From Polytrichum commune (Eukaryota > Streptophyta > Polytrichopsida > Polytrichales > Polytrichaceae), in the NCBI GenBank assembly GCA_950295325.1, contig OX485804.1, forward strand, positions 186,001-250,000: DNA of 64,000 nucleotides, read 5' to 3'. How positions within the stretch are numbered: position 1 is the stretch's first letter; each line of letters opens with the position of its first letter. Both the position numbers and the translations under genes were made by a program. The notes under the pieces are model-generated. The model worked only from the letters and a program-made list of their open reading frames with translations, was not told where the DNA came from and made no database searches. This document shows positions 48,036 through 59,573 of this stretch, in pieces.

Positions 48036-51000
48036 GAGGAAACGGCGAGATGATTTATGTTCTTATGAACCTCAAATAAATAATGAAAAAAAAGAAAAAG
48101 TCTTTTGACGTCAAAAGTAGATCTTTAACAAAATGTTGAATGGTTGGAGCTCTGAAATTCTACTCATCCATTTTGTATGGATTTGAAGTTTCCAAAGAAG
48201 TCTTTGTTTGATAAAATTTTAAATTGTTGGTTACACGAAGCAACATATTGGAATCTTAAAATTGCACAAATGTTTATTATTCTTATTCTAAATGTTATTT
48301 TGTATTTTTTTAATATTATCATTCTTATTTCACATGTTTTTGTACATTTTTTGGCTAAAAAAACTCGTGAACTTTATGATCCTAATGTTCATGAAATGAA
48401 TATTACGATCAAGTTGATCCCGAATGCATCTATACGTTTGTCAAATTTTTTTCATTATATTAAATTTTGAAGAATGATTTACTAAAAAATGCCGTTTTTT
48501 CAACATGTTAAGGTTGAAAAATGACATCACGAATGTCAGCCCTAAACCTTCATCCTTTATGCGTCCTAGTCCGGGTGGGAACTAAGGCTAACATGCACCT
48601 AAGTACTATGTCTAACTGGAATCATTGAGCCACACTCATTCCACTGACCACCATTATAAAACCCACAACTTTATTCAGATAGCACAAGGTAATCAGTGTT
48701 CACAAACACTCTAGCACCTTGTGATCACCTAACACACATAGTCTCTTTCCAAAACTAACATAGCCCTAATTCTATAATCACACTTACCACACACTCATCA
48801 ACTACTTTGCTCACATAACCGTGAGCCGCTAATCTAATTCAATGCAGCCACTTAAGTTGGTCCTACCCTAATCCTACACTACTAATGAACCTAGGTAAAT
48901 GCTTGAAGTCTTGGCTCGGACCAGCTGCCCATTAACCAATTGTCGGTCCTTGTTGGAATCCAGTCTCCACCCGTCAACGCAACTTTTCTGCCCGTAGACA
49001 GTTCGAAAATGCTTCTTCCTCAGCTGGCCTCGTCGATCCAAACCACTTCAGTCTGACAACTATGGCGCTGCTGGCTTCACCTCATGAAGGGGTTCGCCGA
49101 ATCCCAGTGATCACCCACCTTGGCTCACATCCCTCACCCTTGTGAGCCAGGGAACCAACTGATGGTTGTGAGATGTGCTTGCTGGCCGAAGTTGACTGTC
49201 CTCACTTCGGTGGCGCAATGTACAAGCCTACCTCCAGGACTCAGATGGCCCAGCCGCCTTCGTGGATTCACACCACAAGGCTCTGCCCCTGAGGCTCCAA
49301 CCTCTGCTTCCCCGTAACATAATACAGCACCAAACGAGAGAGAGAGGCTGGCCAGCAGCCTCCCAACCGAAAACAATATGTTGTCCCGGAAATCTCTAGG
49401 GCGAATAGTGCCCATACCCTTGAATGGACACCTTCCTGTCCCAATTCGGTGCCCTTAAACCCAGCCTACAAGGTCCGACCAACAACCTACAAGCCTAACA
49501 CTTAACTCATGATTGATCTCCATCAATATTACCAATGCTAAAAACTCTAGTGCCTAATCCTAAGCCTAAAGCCTAATATTGCAAACAAACCCAAAGCCCA
49601 CTCTGATTATGTTTTTTTCACAATAAATACAATTCAAGATCTAAGTTCTAATGATTTCTAAGGTTAACACACATGTGGGCACACGACTTTGGGCTCACAA
49701 CGAAAAAAAAAATGTTTTGATAAAACAACATGGTGGATTTTAAGTTTTGAGGCGGGTTATTTATAATTTTCCATTATATATTGTATTTTTATGTTTAATA
49801 TCCATATTTTTAATCTTTTTAATTTTGGTCTTTATTTTTTCTAACATACACTTTAAGTGTGTGTTACTTCTTTTTAATGTATTGGACAAGCTACCACTAT
49901 TCTTTGATAATATAAAGGATGTTAAACAAGAGAATTTACTATTCACTCCTCAAATATCCAAACATTGGAATGAAATCCATGTGTGTGAATGTGGATGGTA
50001 TTCAAATTATTGCAAGAATAAAACTCCGCATTTCAAATTAAAATTGGATAATCATCTTGAACCCACATTTATTCCACCCACAATGGAAAAATAATTACCA
50101 TGTACAAAGCCCTCAAAAAGAAAGGAGACAAAGAATGCTCAAATTCCTGAAAGACAATGACATCATAAGTGATGAACCTTTGGCAAGAATCATAAGGTCA
50201 TTCAATTTATAACTTCATTATATACCAATCATGTTTTTGCTTCCGTGTTGAATTTTTTTCCTCTTTGAGAATCAAGATCAAAACTTCTGATATTACACAA
50301 TGTAATTATGAGAAGGATTCATTTGAGTTCATTTTAAATGATATTTTTTTATTATTATTTTGAATGTAAAAAAAACAAACATTAGCCTCAATTTTTTATG
50401 ACATCAATGTATTTTAACAAAGGAATTTTTCTTACCGATTCATTCAAATCATATATTGAATTATCAATGGAATTTTATTTTTAGTTCTCTTGTTCAACAA
50501 AATATTGACTTTACATCAGTAGTGTTTTTTGTTGCCTAGGTTGGTTCAAATCGCACATTCTACTTTCAAAAAGTTTAGCAACAACAACAACAACAATTGA
50601 TTTGGTTATTATAGATATGCCATAAGGGCTTCATATGCCTAGAATTTTAATTATCATTCTTTAATACCTTTTTGAAACGCAAAGTCCGATAAAAATATTA
50701 TGATTTTACTTTTATTGTGCATGCAATATCTTAATGACGATGATACTTTATTGGTATTTTATCTTAAAGATGCAAAGTGGATTTTTTTTTAAAAAAAAAC
50801 TACAATTTCAAGGTTGGTCATGAACTTTAGACTTGTGTAAACCCACTTTGCCTGGACAATCCTCGCAATGCAAACAAAACAATTAGTTTTCCACAAAATA
50901 CCTTTACGTTTTTTCATTTTCATTATTATTTTTGATTGTTTACATTATATTTTGATTGGTTTGTCATTTTATTTTATTTTCTTTGTTTTGCAAATTGGAT

Positions 51001-51773
51001 AACTCACCGCTTTTGCTTGTTCAGTCTTTTAGCAATACTTTTAAATTTAAATGCATGCCTTCACCTTTTCAAATGAATTTTGACAAAACTCTTGTGAAGA
51101 ATTATATGGATGCGAATGATGATGTTTAATACAACTTCACATATTCTACTTGTCAACTTATGACACATAATGATGTCACACTTAGGTGGAGCCCATAGGA
51201 AAACATTCATCGTTTCTCCAAATTTTGATTGATGCTTTGTCAAAACTAGAATATATTGTTTGAGGCCTCACTACAACTACATTTGTAAATCCTTTTGTTT
51301 TTAATATGATATCAATACCAATTATCAATTCTACCAAAGACACCAATCCTGAAGACTCGAATAATTATGCAATTCTTAATTGCGAGGCCATCAATTTATT
51401 TTGTAAATAACTTTTGCTTGGTTTTCTTCATCAAATATTTCATATGGTCGGTTTTATAAAAAAAAATTCAAGCATATTTTATGGAGTGCTCAACAAGCAT
51501 CGTCAAGACATTTATATTGTAACGTGCCAACAATGTGATACCACAATATTGCCGTCGTTAACGTCATTTTTTTGTAGGTCCATCATGCCCGTAAGGCCTC
51601 CCTATCTATGCTAAGACTATGGCTTCCGTTCTTGTTGTTCAACTTTTTCCTTCAACACATTGAAAAACTAGACATTATGATCAATATGATTTAGATTTAA
51701 AAAATTTAGAGGCCGAAACATGTTCAACATTCATCACAACAATTTATAATGATGGTTAGTTTATGTTGTCACG

Positions 51774-51805
<32 letters not shown>

Positions 51806-53890
51806 CATAGCCATGTACATATTGTTCTTTTCTGTTGTTCATTATTCAGTGTTCGTTGCTCATTATACACAATCTAGCATTCATGTTGTTTATCCTTCCC
51901 ACCCTTATTTTTAATGAATCCTAAAATTATTATTCTTCATGCCAAAATATCATGGTTATATCATACCAATGAGCTTATTACGAAATATTTTGTCTTCTTC
52001 ACTGCTCACAAGATAGTATTCCCCATATATACAATGACAATCATAAGCATTTTGAACCTTCCATATCAGACAAATATTCTATCACAAACCTAAAACTTTC
52101 TAGCCAATTGGGATAGATATGAGCCACCCAAACCGCTCGCACTTTGAGCTAAAGCTCATAGTCTAGAAAAATAAATTAAGTTAGTTGCTAGAAATTTGAT
52201 TAATCCTAGTTAGTTAGCATTGTTAAAGAAAATTAGACCATATATGAAGACCGGCACAACATCGAGTGGAGGAAGGTGTAAGCAGAGGACGGCATCAAAC
52301 GGATGAGGCGTCAAATGGATAAGGCGTCAGGTGGATGAAGGCCGTTTGATTGAGAGAGCAGCGAACAAAGACTGTTGGATTTAGGAGTTTTAGAAAATGA
52401 TAATCAAGGCGAACTCAATCGTAGATGCTAACCATTAGAAATAGGTACGGCTTTGTGGTTAGAATGAGTAGTTTGCGAAGATTAGCGCGACTCTCATTCT
52501 CTCTCTTTTTTGCGGTCAATATATTTTCCCCCTCTTCCCTCTCTATGTAGGTAGATGCGCAAGGTTTCTAGAACGATAAGAATATGGATGTTGAACAAAA
52601 GAATTTATAAGCCCTATTACTGATCGAATAAAAAAGTTTTGTTAACCATGTTAGGAAATGATTTATATGAACATGTGTTGTTAACGTAAACTATGTGTAT
52701 ACGTATGGTTGTCGGATTAAAAGCTTCAGCCGGTTGCTTTTCTAGGTTGTATTGTTTTTTAGTTGCATTAGTTTTTTATTTTCATAAGTTTATGCTTGCA
52801 TTAGGTTTTATTGCATCATGATTTGATTACATTAGCGTGTGTTGTATTAGCTTCTTCTACCTCAACTTTTGGTTACATTAGTTTATGTTGCCTCACATAC
52901 TGGTTACATTAGTTTCTGTTTCCTTAGTTTTTATACATTAGTTTAAGCTACATTAGGTTTTGCTATCTTATTTTTTGCATTAGTTGTTGGTTGTTGAGGA
53001 TTTTGTGGCATTTGAAACTAAGAGGTCGATATAGTAGTTAGTAGTTAGTGATCAGTGACAAAGTTAGAGATTAAGTTAAAAATTAAGTTTGACATTAACC
53101 TAACTTAATCTCAACACTCATATTACTCGGCCAACCCAACCAAAGGAAACTGGTGTGGAATTTCATGGAATATGTACCTTAAGAATACCCCCCCCCCAAT
53201 CGTGATAGCAATGGATCAATTATAAATGAAACTATGATGTTTTAGGTTGGACGAAGACCAGTTCCGTACATGATGAAATAAAGGGCTTAGGATGAATTTA
53301 GATGGTTTGTCCGAATGAATGTAATGCATGGATGAACATGATGTATGGATGAATGTCATGTATAGATGAACGGAATGCAATTAAAATTTTATTAAAAATT
53401 AGAAGGTCATTGTTTGGAGATACTAAAGTAGTTCACCCATCCGTCCAATGTTGTGGGTTATTACTTCAATTAGAGTAGCAATTGTCACAACAATGGACAC
53501 TACAAAGTTTGCATAGAATAAATGTTACAAAAATATTTTTTCTTCTAATGTCAAAAACAATCAAACATTTGCTATAAGAACCAAAAAATTGACCAAATAA
53601 TAAATAATAAATAATAACATATTAATATAGACTCCACTATTATACCCACATGCATTCAATCAATCCATAATTTTGTTTTGAATATTGGCATAACATAACT
53701 CAATATCTATGAGAATCGAGCGTGCCAAAATCATGACGATTGGCTTATGGATATTAAAAGGCCATGCATTTTTTTTCAAAGTGCAAACATTAATCTTATA
53801 AATGAACCATGCTAGCATTTGAGCCATGAGGGAAGTGAACTAATTTTTCAGTTTCATGCAAAGGTTCCAAGGTGTTCTAAATTACAGTAA
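48036..53890. other. Spacer with a GC-rich island, microsatellites and a degenerate array
   Basis: 48510-49610 is clearly more GC-rich than its surroundings, with sharp edges. That suggests an inserted element, but no motif, inverted end or target duplication was found, and the frames inside (49120-49317 and its reverse) are not recognisable. AT-rich DNA follows. A (TA)n microsatellite lies at about 51774-51801. Between 52740 and 52990 the word TTACATTAGTTT recurs in a loose array with a 20-35 bp period. The frame at 49747-50094 has a hydrophobic start and a Cys-containing middle but no known domain. Confidence 0.45.
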
Positions 53891-54803
53891 GGGCATGCCA
53901 CGCACCTCTCCATGAAGAGTGCCTACAACACCATGGGCACAAAGGGGACCCCGTAGTGACGCCCGGGCTTGTGGCACCATAGGTGTGAGGGCCCAAATGA
54001 TTGTGTGTGGGTGAGGGCCCTGGGCGTCGAGAACGCCTCCCACCCACAAAGACTAGAAGTCACGAGGGTATGGCCATGAGCATTGGGTAGTTTATGGCGT
54101 CAGGATTCTAGAATGCTCAAGAACTCCCCAATCGGAGGTGTGAGCTAGGAGATATGACAATTTGAGTGGGGCGTTGCTTAGGGACAACACTGACATGGAA
54201 GTGGTGCTCGGGACTACTGCCATTAGAACATCCAGAGTTTCCTCTATACTTGCTAGAATGAGGCAAGTGAGGAGCCCATCAGAATCTACGCAAAAAGTAG
54301 ATGTCGATGGAGTGGTTATTCAAAAGAATCCAATGTTTGATAACAAAGTTATTGAGGTCTGAGCCCCAATGGCTAAGGGAAGATGCCTACATGGCCCCAA
54401 TTCTTAGGAGCGAGACAAAAGGTTACTTGACCTTAGTAGGGGCCTTGCCCAAAGTCCTAGAGACTTATATGGGTTAGGCAACATTGCCAACCGACATCAC
54501 TTGAAGCATACTTGGCAATTATGCTTCGGGTTGTTGTAGTGTTGCTCCGGTAAGGCGATGATCAACACAAGATTGTACTTCCATGAATGAAAGTCCACAT
54601 CTAATCAATTGTTACCTACTAAGGGGAGAGTCCCAAATGCATGTGTAGAAGGGTTGGTTACCAAGCCATGAGCTTGGAGGTCTGCGGTATGGGGAGCTAA
54701 CCATGCACGTGTGTGGGATGATCAGGTTAGCGCTCGTAACACTTGCTTGAGTTGGAAAACGGTCAAGATAAGTTAAGAGATGCTAGCAAGGGTTGCGACA
54801 TGG
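53891..54803 (+). repeat. GC-rich repeat, copy B (decayed)
   Basis: This is collinear with 213-1191. Many differences are CG-to-TG/CA changes; for example GGCGCCGT in copy A corresponds to GGCACCAT here. The stem-loops of copy A are largely disrupted: the 24-bp palindrome at 491-514 corresponds to an unpaired GGGCGTTGCTTAGGGACAAC stretch. The common right border is GGGTTGCGACATG. No coding sense was found; the 66-residue frame at 54162-54362 is accidental. Confidence 0.8.
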
Positions 54804-55329
54804 ACCAACAACAACAATAAATTCTTATGTATTGTATCGAAGTGGTGCCAAATTTCTTGCAGTTTGATGTTATCTCCCCCCACTTAACATCTTGTTCCTT
54901 TCACTAGAAATATTTGTTAGCGCGATATGATTGCCACATCAACCTCACTTTTGGGTAGTTGTCTTCTTTGCAATTGCGCTTCCAAGTGGGTTCACCATCA
55001 TCTTTGGACCACTTCATTCTTCGAAAACCAAATGTTGGGAAGGAGCCAAAAGGCTTGGTGGAAATCACCACATGGCATATCCTCCCCTTGTGATGTGAAT
55101 TATCTTCACTAATGTTTGCATTTTTGGTTCTTGACAATCTTGAGATATTCATGGATGAAAACATGAATCCTTGAAATGGGTTACAAATGATCTATGTGAG
55201 CAAATCATAAAGTTAATATATTTAGTGGCTAGTGAAGGTTTCTTAGCCTCGTCCACTACCACCATTATTTATATGATTTCTATATTTGACAAAATAATCT
55301 CTTTAGAAAATTGTACGACCATGATGTCG
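54804..55329. other. Spacer between repeat copy B and the retrotransposon
   Basis: No recognisable gene. The minus-strand frame 54904-55164 has a few charged blocks but no known motif and could be an older element relic. Confidence 0.4.
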
Positions 55330-55857
55330 TGTATCACTGCAGCTCGAGTACCAACCACCACTAACAAACAACACTAAAACATAGCAAAGTCACACATAAA
55401 CAACACACCTCGACAGAGAAAGAAGAGAGTCAAACCTTTATAAGAGCTCTAAATCTTTCTTCAAATGCACACAATAAGTCAAGCTATCTCTCACTCCACC
55501 ACGGGAGAATCCAAGAGTATAAGTAGGGGGAGAAGAACTCAAGATTTATTGCAAAAACATGCAATCTTTACCTCACACAAGCTTTCTCTACACACTCACT
55601 CACAAGACTTGATTTGGCAAGAATGCCAAGCCAAGGAGGAGGCTCCTCACTTAGGAGCCTTCCTCTCCACATCTAGATTCATCCATCCAAATCTAGATGG
55701 ATGAAACCCAACGAATAAGGTGCGGCCGTCGACGCCGTATACCGTGACAGCTGTCGTGTAAATAACGATCGTGTGTCACTGCAGCTCGAGTACCAATCAC
55801 CACTAACAAACAACACTAAAACATAGCAAAGTCACACATAAACAATACACCTCGACA
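55330..55857 (-). repeat. Putative 3' LTR with 86-bp repeats at both its ends
   Basis: In minus orientation it starts TGTCGAGGTGTATTG at 55857, right after a purine tract, and could end at 55330 with GCAGTGATACA, giving TG...CA ends and 528 bp. The first and last 86 bp (55772-55857 and 55330-55415) are near-identical direct copies with three differences. The alternative reading is that only the 86 bp next to the purine tract is LTR, or that a small TRIM-like unit sits here. The second LTR is outside the window, so the call cannot be proven. Confidence 0.55.
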
Positions 55858-55868
55858 TGCCCCCCTCA
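55858..55868 (-). other. Polypurine tract of the retrotransposon
   Basis: In minus orientation the sequence reads TGAGGGGGGCA immediately before the TGTCGAGG start of the putative LTR. That is the position of the plus-strand primer in LTR elements. Confidence 0.6.
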
Positions 55869-56185
55869 GCTGACTATGGAGTCCCGCCAAGCAGCTAGGA
55901 CCAATGCCAATCTAAAGGGCATGGATAATAAAATATTGCTCCGCAACTAACTAGTGTGGTAAACGTTATTCCAAGGAACTGTAGGCTGGGTGCAAGGTGA
56001 GCTCCATCCTTAATCGCCTCTGATGTTTGGCCATCAGATTCCAAAGAATTAAATCCACCGCCTCATGTTGATTGCGTCTCTAAGCCATAACTCCTCATTT
56101 TCCATTTGGGCAAGCACAAGATGATGAAAACCACACATGATCATTGAGTACGATTGGTAGAAGCACCAAGTACTGAAGATCCTCG

Positions 56186-56320
56186 ACAGCGATGACAACT
56201 CCACTGTCTAGATGGTAGAGAAGTCAAGGGTGGCTTCAAGCATGCAATGTACCAACCACGTTGACACTGATGACACAAGAGCATAGTAGCCGCTCATTTC
56301 TTCTCTCCACACACAAAACA
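56186..56320 (-). pseudogene. PHD finger at the integrase C-terminus (interrupted by TGA)
   Basis: The integrase frame ends in LPCFVCGEKK followed by a TGA at 56294-56296. The same frame then continues with TMLLCHQCQRGWYIACLKPP and, after a short loop, WSCHRC. The spacing (C-x2-C, C-x2-C, aromatic/His position, C, W-x-C-x2-C) is that of a PHD zinc finger. Two features look like decay by C-to-T change: the TGA (from CGA) and Tyr where PHD fingers have His (CAC to TAC). PHD fingers read histone tails, so in an intact element this module could steer integration to particular chromatin, as chromodomains do in chromoviruses. Confidence 0.8.
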
Positions 56321-57484
56321 TGGAAGACCCTCTGGCACGACGGCCAGTTCAGGATGAACTGTACCCTCAATGGGTAGATGACATGGGGCACAGTTTTTGG
56401 AATGCTCGCGACATTCCCTGCCATCCTTGCCTTCCAACAACAACAAACCACTCGGCAACACCTCCTTCACCCGAAGAATAGTGCGCCCCGCCCTGACATC
56501 CAATGTCGTAGGCGCCTCACGTTGAAGATAGACATAATCCCCCTGCCGGAATCTCCGCAACTGAGGTCGGTAAGCACCACTGCGAATGCGTGCATAACGC
56601 AATGTGTCACGGTGCTGAGCAATGGACAAATTCTCCATGGCCATAGGCATGGCTATCTGGAAGAATTGAGCCCGTTCTTGCAAGCACTCTGCCCAAATAT
56701 TTGGGTCATCCAAGTCCACAATAGGAGCTAGCTTTTCCCGAATAGATCTTGGGAGTATGGGCTCACGTCCATACAACAACTGATACAGGTTGTAGGACGC
56801 CAAATAGGCATGCCTACTAAATCGATAGCCCATAGCAATCCAAGGCAACATAAGGTTCCAATCCCGGTGGCTCCCTCGAAGTAATCCATACTTCCTCAAG
56901 CCACGCTTGGTTGTCTGAACAACCTGTTCAGCCAAGCCATCCGCCTCTGGATGATCCCGAGAGGTGGTGCGGTGATCTATGAGCGCCTTAGTGCACAACT
57001 CCTCGAAAGCACCGAGGAACTCCCTCCCTTCGTCCGTCAATACCTCAGCCGGTGCTCCAAAACGTGCCAACACACGATCCAAAAAGGCAGCCGCGGCCAA
57101 CTCCGCAGAGTTTTGGGGTAAAGCAACAAGCTCAATCCACTTGCTAAAATGCTCCACCATCACCAACACGTACTTTGCTCCACGTGGCGTGACAACCAGC
57201 GGTCCCGCAAAATCTAACGACCAACGGTAGTCCAATCTCATGATAGGTAAGGGTTGTAACTGAGGTGACAAGGTGTTAAAGCTAGACCTGACCCGGTCAC
57301 AAACTTTACATCTCCCGACATAAGCAGCCACCTGCTGATATATGTCAATCCACCAATATTGGCCACGCAACATCGAATGTGTCCTGTGTATGCCAAAATG
57401 GCCAAGTTCCTCGTGCACTTGTCGCACCAAGGAGGCCCTCTGATCCGGCCTAGGGACAATACGTCTTGTCCCATCCGACCACAA
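56294..57484 (-). CDS. Integrase of the Ty3/gypsy element
   Basis: The frame has 396 residues. The N-terminal zinc-binding module shows H24, H29, C59 and C62 (HEELGHFGIHRTHSML ... CKVC). The catalytic core has D91 (LDFAGP), D151 (TDEGREF) and E186 (ADGLAEQ), with the DD35E spacing intact. A SH3-like C-terminal region (RRFRQGDYVYLQRE, about 305-340) precedes a PHD finger that is cut off by a TGA at the end of this frame. It inserts the cDNA into the host genome in the pre-integration complex. It is the part of the polyprotein that follows RNase H. The frame is uninterrupted, unlike most of this copy. Confidence 0.93.
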   Translation of the reverse strand: MWSDGTRRIVPRPDQRASLVRQVHEELGHFGIHRTHSMLRGQYWWIDIYQQVAAYVGRCKVCDRVRSSFNTLSPQLQPLPIMRLDYRWSLDFAGPLVVTPRGAKYVLVMVEHFSKWIELVALPQNSAELAAAAFLDRVLARFGAPAEVLTDEGREFLGAFEELCTKALIDHRTTSRDHPEADGLAEQVVQTTKRGLRKYGLLRGSHRDWNLMLPWIAMGYRFSRHAYLASYNLYQLLYGREPILPRSIREKLAPIVDLDDPNIWAECLQERAQFFQIAMPMAMENLSIAQHRDTLRYARIRSGAYRPQLRRFRQGDYVYLQREAPTTLDVRAGRTILRVKEVLPSGLLLLEGKDGRECREHSKNCAPCHLPIEGTVHPELAVVPEGLPCFVCGEKK

Positions 57485-57523
57485 TCGAAATAATAAACCG
57501 TTCTCCCAACGGAACCTTATTAT

Positions 57524-58034
57524 TCAATGTCCAATCCTATCCCTTTCCATTGCCGAAATAGACGAAGGAAAGGTACCCTGTTGAAGCTTATGCAATACGG
57601 GAAGGTCCTCCCATATATCTGCAATAGCTTGAGGTTGATCAGTCTCATCATCCAAGCCCTGTATCGGAACCTCAACAGATGCACCAGAAAATAAATTGAG
57701 GTAAGCAGTCGCGTGCCAACCTGGAACCGCCTCTCGATCACAATCTCCATGCCACCTAGCCCCGGTCAAAGCCTCATCCGAAGGACTTGGATTGCGTGAG
57801 AGTCCATCAGCATCCAGGTTGGTAATCCTAGCACGGTGCACCACCTCAAAGTCATACTCCTGGAGCAACAAAACCCACCTGGCAAGCTTGCCAGTAAGCT
57901 TATCCGACTCCATGAGCCACCGTAATGGCTGATGGTCAGTCACCAACGTAAAGCGCTAACCATAAAGGTACGGCCGAAAATGGGCAATAGCCCATACCGC
58001 CGCCAATGCTTCTCCCTCGTAGGATGAATAATTA
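57524..58034 (-). pseudogene. RNase H, C-terminal part, and linker to integrase
   Basis: The reading resumes right of the insertion with NYSSYEGEALAAVWAI and HFRPYLYG, a TAG near 57955 (expected Gln, CAG), then TDHQPLRWLMESDKLTGKLA and NLDADGLSRNPSPSD. These are the conserved RNase H and connection motifs of Ty3/gypsy elements. It removes the RNA template during cDNA synthesis. The N-terminal part of the same domain lies at about 59574-59705 on the other side of the insertion. Confidence 0.88.
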
Positions 58035-59573
58035 GTCACTCAGTAGGATTTTTGTGTACCACGTGCGGCGGAGGGGTATTTGTTTAGGGGTTATTTACCT
58101 CCAAGGCACGAATTAAAAGCTCCCTATAATTACATAATATTTTAAATGGCCTATTTTATTGTACCCTACCATTTCTTATAATGCCTATGTCATTGAAATT
58201 TTTGTATTCTATATTATTTTTAATTAAAAAAACTGAATTTAAGAATGTATGCAATGCAAAAGTGATGGGAAAAGTATAGCAACAAAAAAATATAAAAATT
58301 ACGTACCATTGCAAAAACCAAGTACAAAAACTTAAAGTGAAAATACAAAAAGAAGACTTAGGATGGAACACAACATGATTGAGTGTGTGTTTACAAACAC
58401 AACAAGATTGTGTGTGTGTTCACAAACACAACACCCACTCCATAAAAATTCTTTATTCAAAATCACTTTACATGCTAGTGAAGACCAAAACCATATAGTG
58501 TGAAACACTTTAAGCTTGGTCATGAATCTTATATAGTTCCTTCTGTCACAAACTTGGACAGTTGCTCTGAATCATTCCTATCAAGACTGTACACCTCATT
58601 TGTAAAATTGTAGCTCATGGTTACCGTAGATATAATGCAATCTACATCAATCCATTTGCTATCCGTGTGATCATACTTAAATTTGTTACGGCCTGGATAT
58701 TTTCTATAATATTGCAACATTACTTCGATGTGGGGATTATTAGGATTTTTCCTCCCTGATTCCTCCGTTCGAGCAAGGAGGTCAACCGCTTGCCTAAATA
58801 CTCCAAATTGTTTCCCATTACGCCGCCGCATAGCCTGCACCCTACCCACCCACCATGAACTGGAATCTACTCCGTTCAATATGTTAGTAGCATTTCCAGC
58901 TTTAACATCAGTCATTGAACGTCCCATTTTTCGTATTCTCTGCCTGCGCTATGCTTAGTTCTTGCAAAGTTCGGGAGCAGAAACTGACTAACAATCAGAA
59001 TAACCACGACACTCAATGATCACTAATCTCTGTGGATCATTCCAGACCTGCTCTTCAAGGTTTCCGCATCAGATCACGGAGCATGGCTAAAAAACTCTAC
59101 ACAAGATTGGAGAAGAGGATGACGACAAGCAATCCTAAACCCTAAACACAACGGTGAGGCTCAAATGTTGTGCACAAGCGGGCGCCCTACAATCGGGTTG
59201 AAGAGTTTCAAAAGAGAAGGGGAGAAAAACCACCAAGAGAAGTCGGGCATAGAGTTAGGCTTCCAATTTCATCCATTTTTGGGTGAATGATGAGTAATTT
59301 TTCATCCATCCCTCGTGAGGCATGCGTACGAAATTGATTCTACTAAACATACATCCTAATATCCTTATTTTCAGCCCCTATATTATTTTTACTAAAAGAT
59401 AATGGCCCATATTTTATACCTATCTATTTTACTTGTAATGGGCTTATGTACTTTTAATGGACCCTTCATTATTTGGAATTATTTTATAATTTTTATGTCA
59501 AATGATTTTAATCCTCCCTATATTATGCCGCACGTCGTTTTTAAAATGGACTAAATGACCTCCCTGTGCCGTG
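58035..59573. mobile_element. 1.5-kb insertion inside the RNase H domain
   Basis: The RNase H reading (AYASRSNN ... NYSSYEGEAL) is split, and the sequence between is AT-rich and unrelated, so it was inserted after the retrotransposon. The borders are accurate to about 20 bp. A 3-bp TTA could be shared at the two edges. The edges share an ACGTGCGGC word in inverted orientation (about 58060 and 59528), and one edge in reverse starts CAGGGAGGTCATT, which would suit a DNA transposon. Its class is not established. It carries one plausible ORF (58529-58927) and a two-unit CCCTAAA stretch near 59131. Confidence 0.75.
58529..58927 (-). CDS. Unrecognised 132-residue protein in the insertion
   Basis: I do not recognise the family. 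The frame starts MGRSMTDVKAGNATN and is rich in charged and aromatic residues: SSWWVGRVQAMRRR, RQAVDLLAR, VMLQYYRKYPG, KFKYDHTDSKWIDVDCIIST. The composition is far more protein-like than the AT-rich DNA around it. The WWVGRVQ start followed by short beta-strand-like blocks loosely recalls small chromatin-reader folds, but this is only an impression. It could be the last exon of a longer gene, an accessory protein of the inserted element or a captured host exon. Confidence 0.5.
   Translation of the reverse strand: MGRSMTDVKAGNATNILNGVDSSSWWVGRVQAMRRRNGKQFGVFRQAVDLLARTEESGRKNPNNPHIEVMLQYYRKYPGRNKFKYDHTDSKWIDVDCIISTVTMSYNFTNEVYSLDRNDSEQLSKFVTEGTI

Noticed and set aside
49120-49415. Two overlapping frames in the GC-rich island
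   Set aside because: They lie on opposite strands over the same bases with composition driven by GC content, and show no motif.
49747-50094. Hydrophobic 115-residue frame as a membrane protein
   Set aside because: The hydrophobic start comes from a T-rich tract and the rest has no known domain.
55330-55857. Independent TRIM element with 86-bp LTRs
   Set aside because: The purine tract of the large retrotransposon abuts one end exactly, so a shared LTR is the simpler reading; no primer-binding site for a TRIM was seen. Kept as an alternative only.
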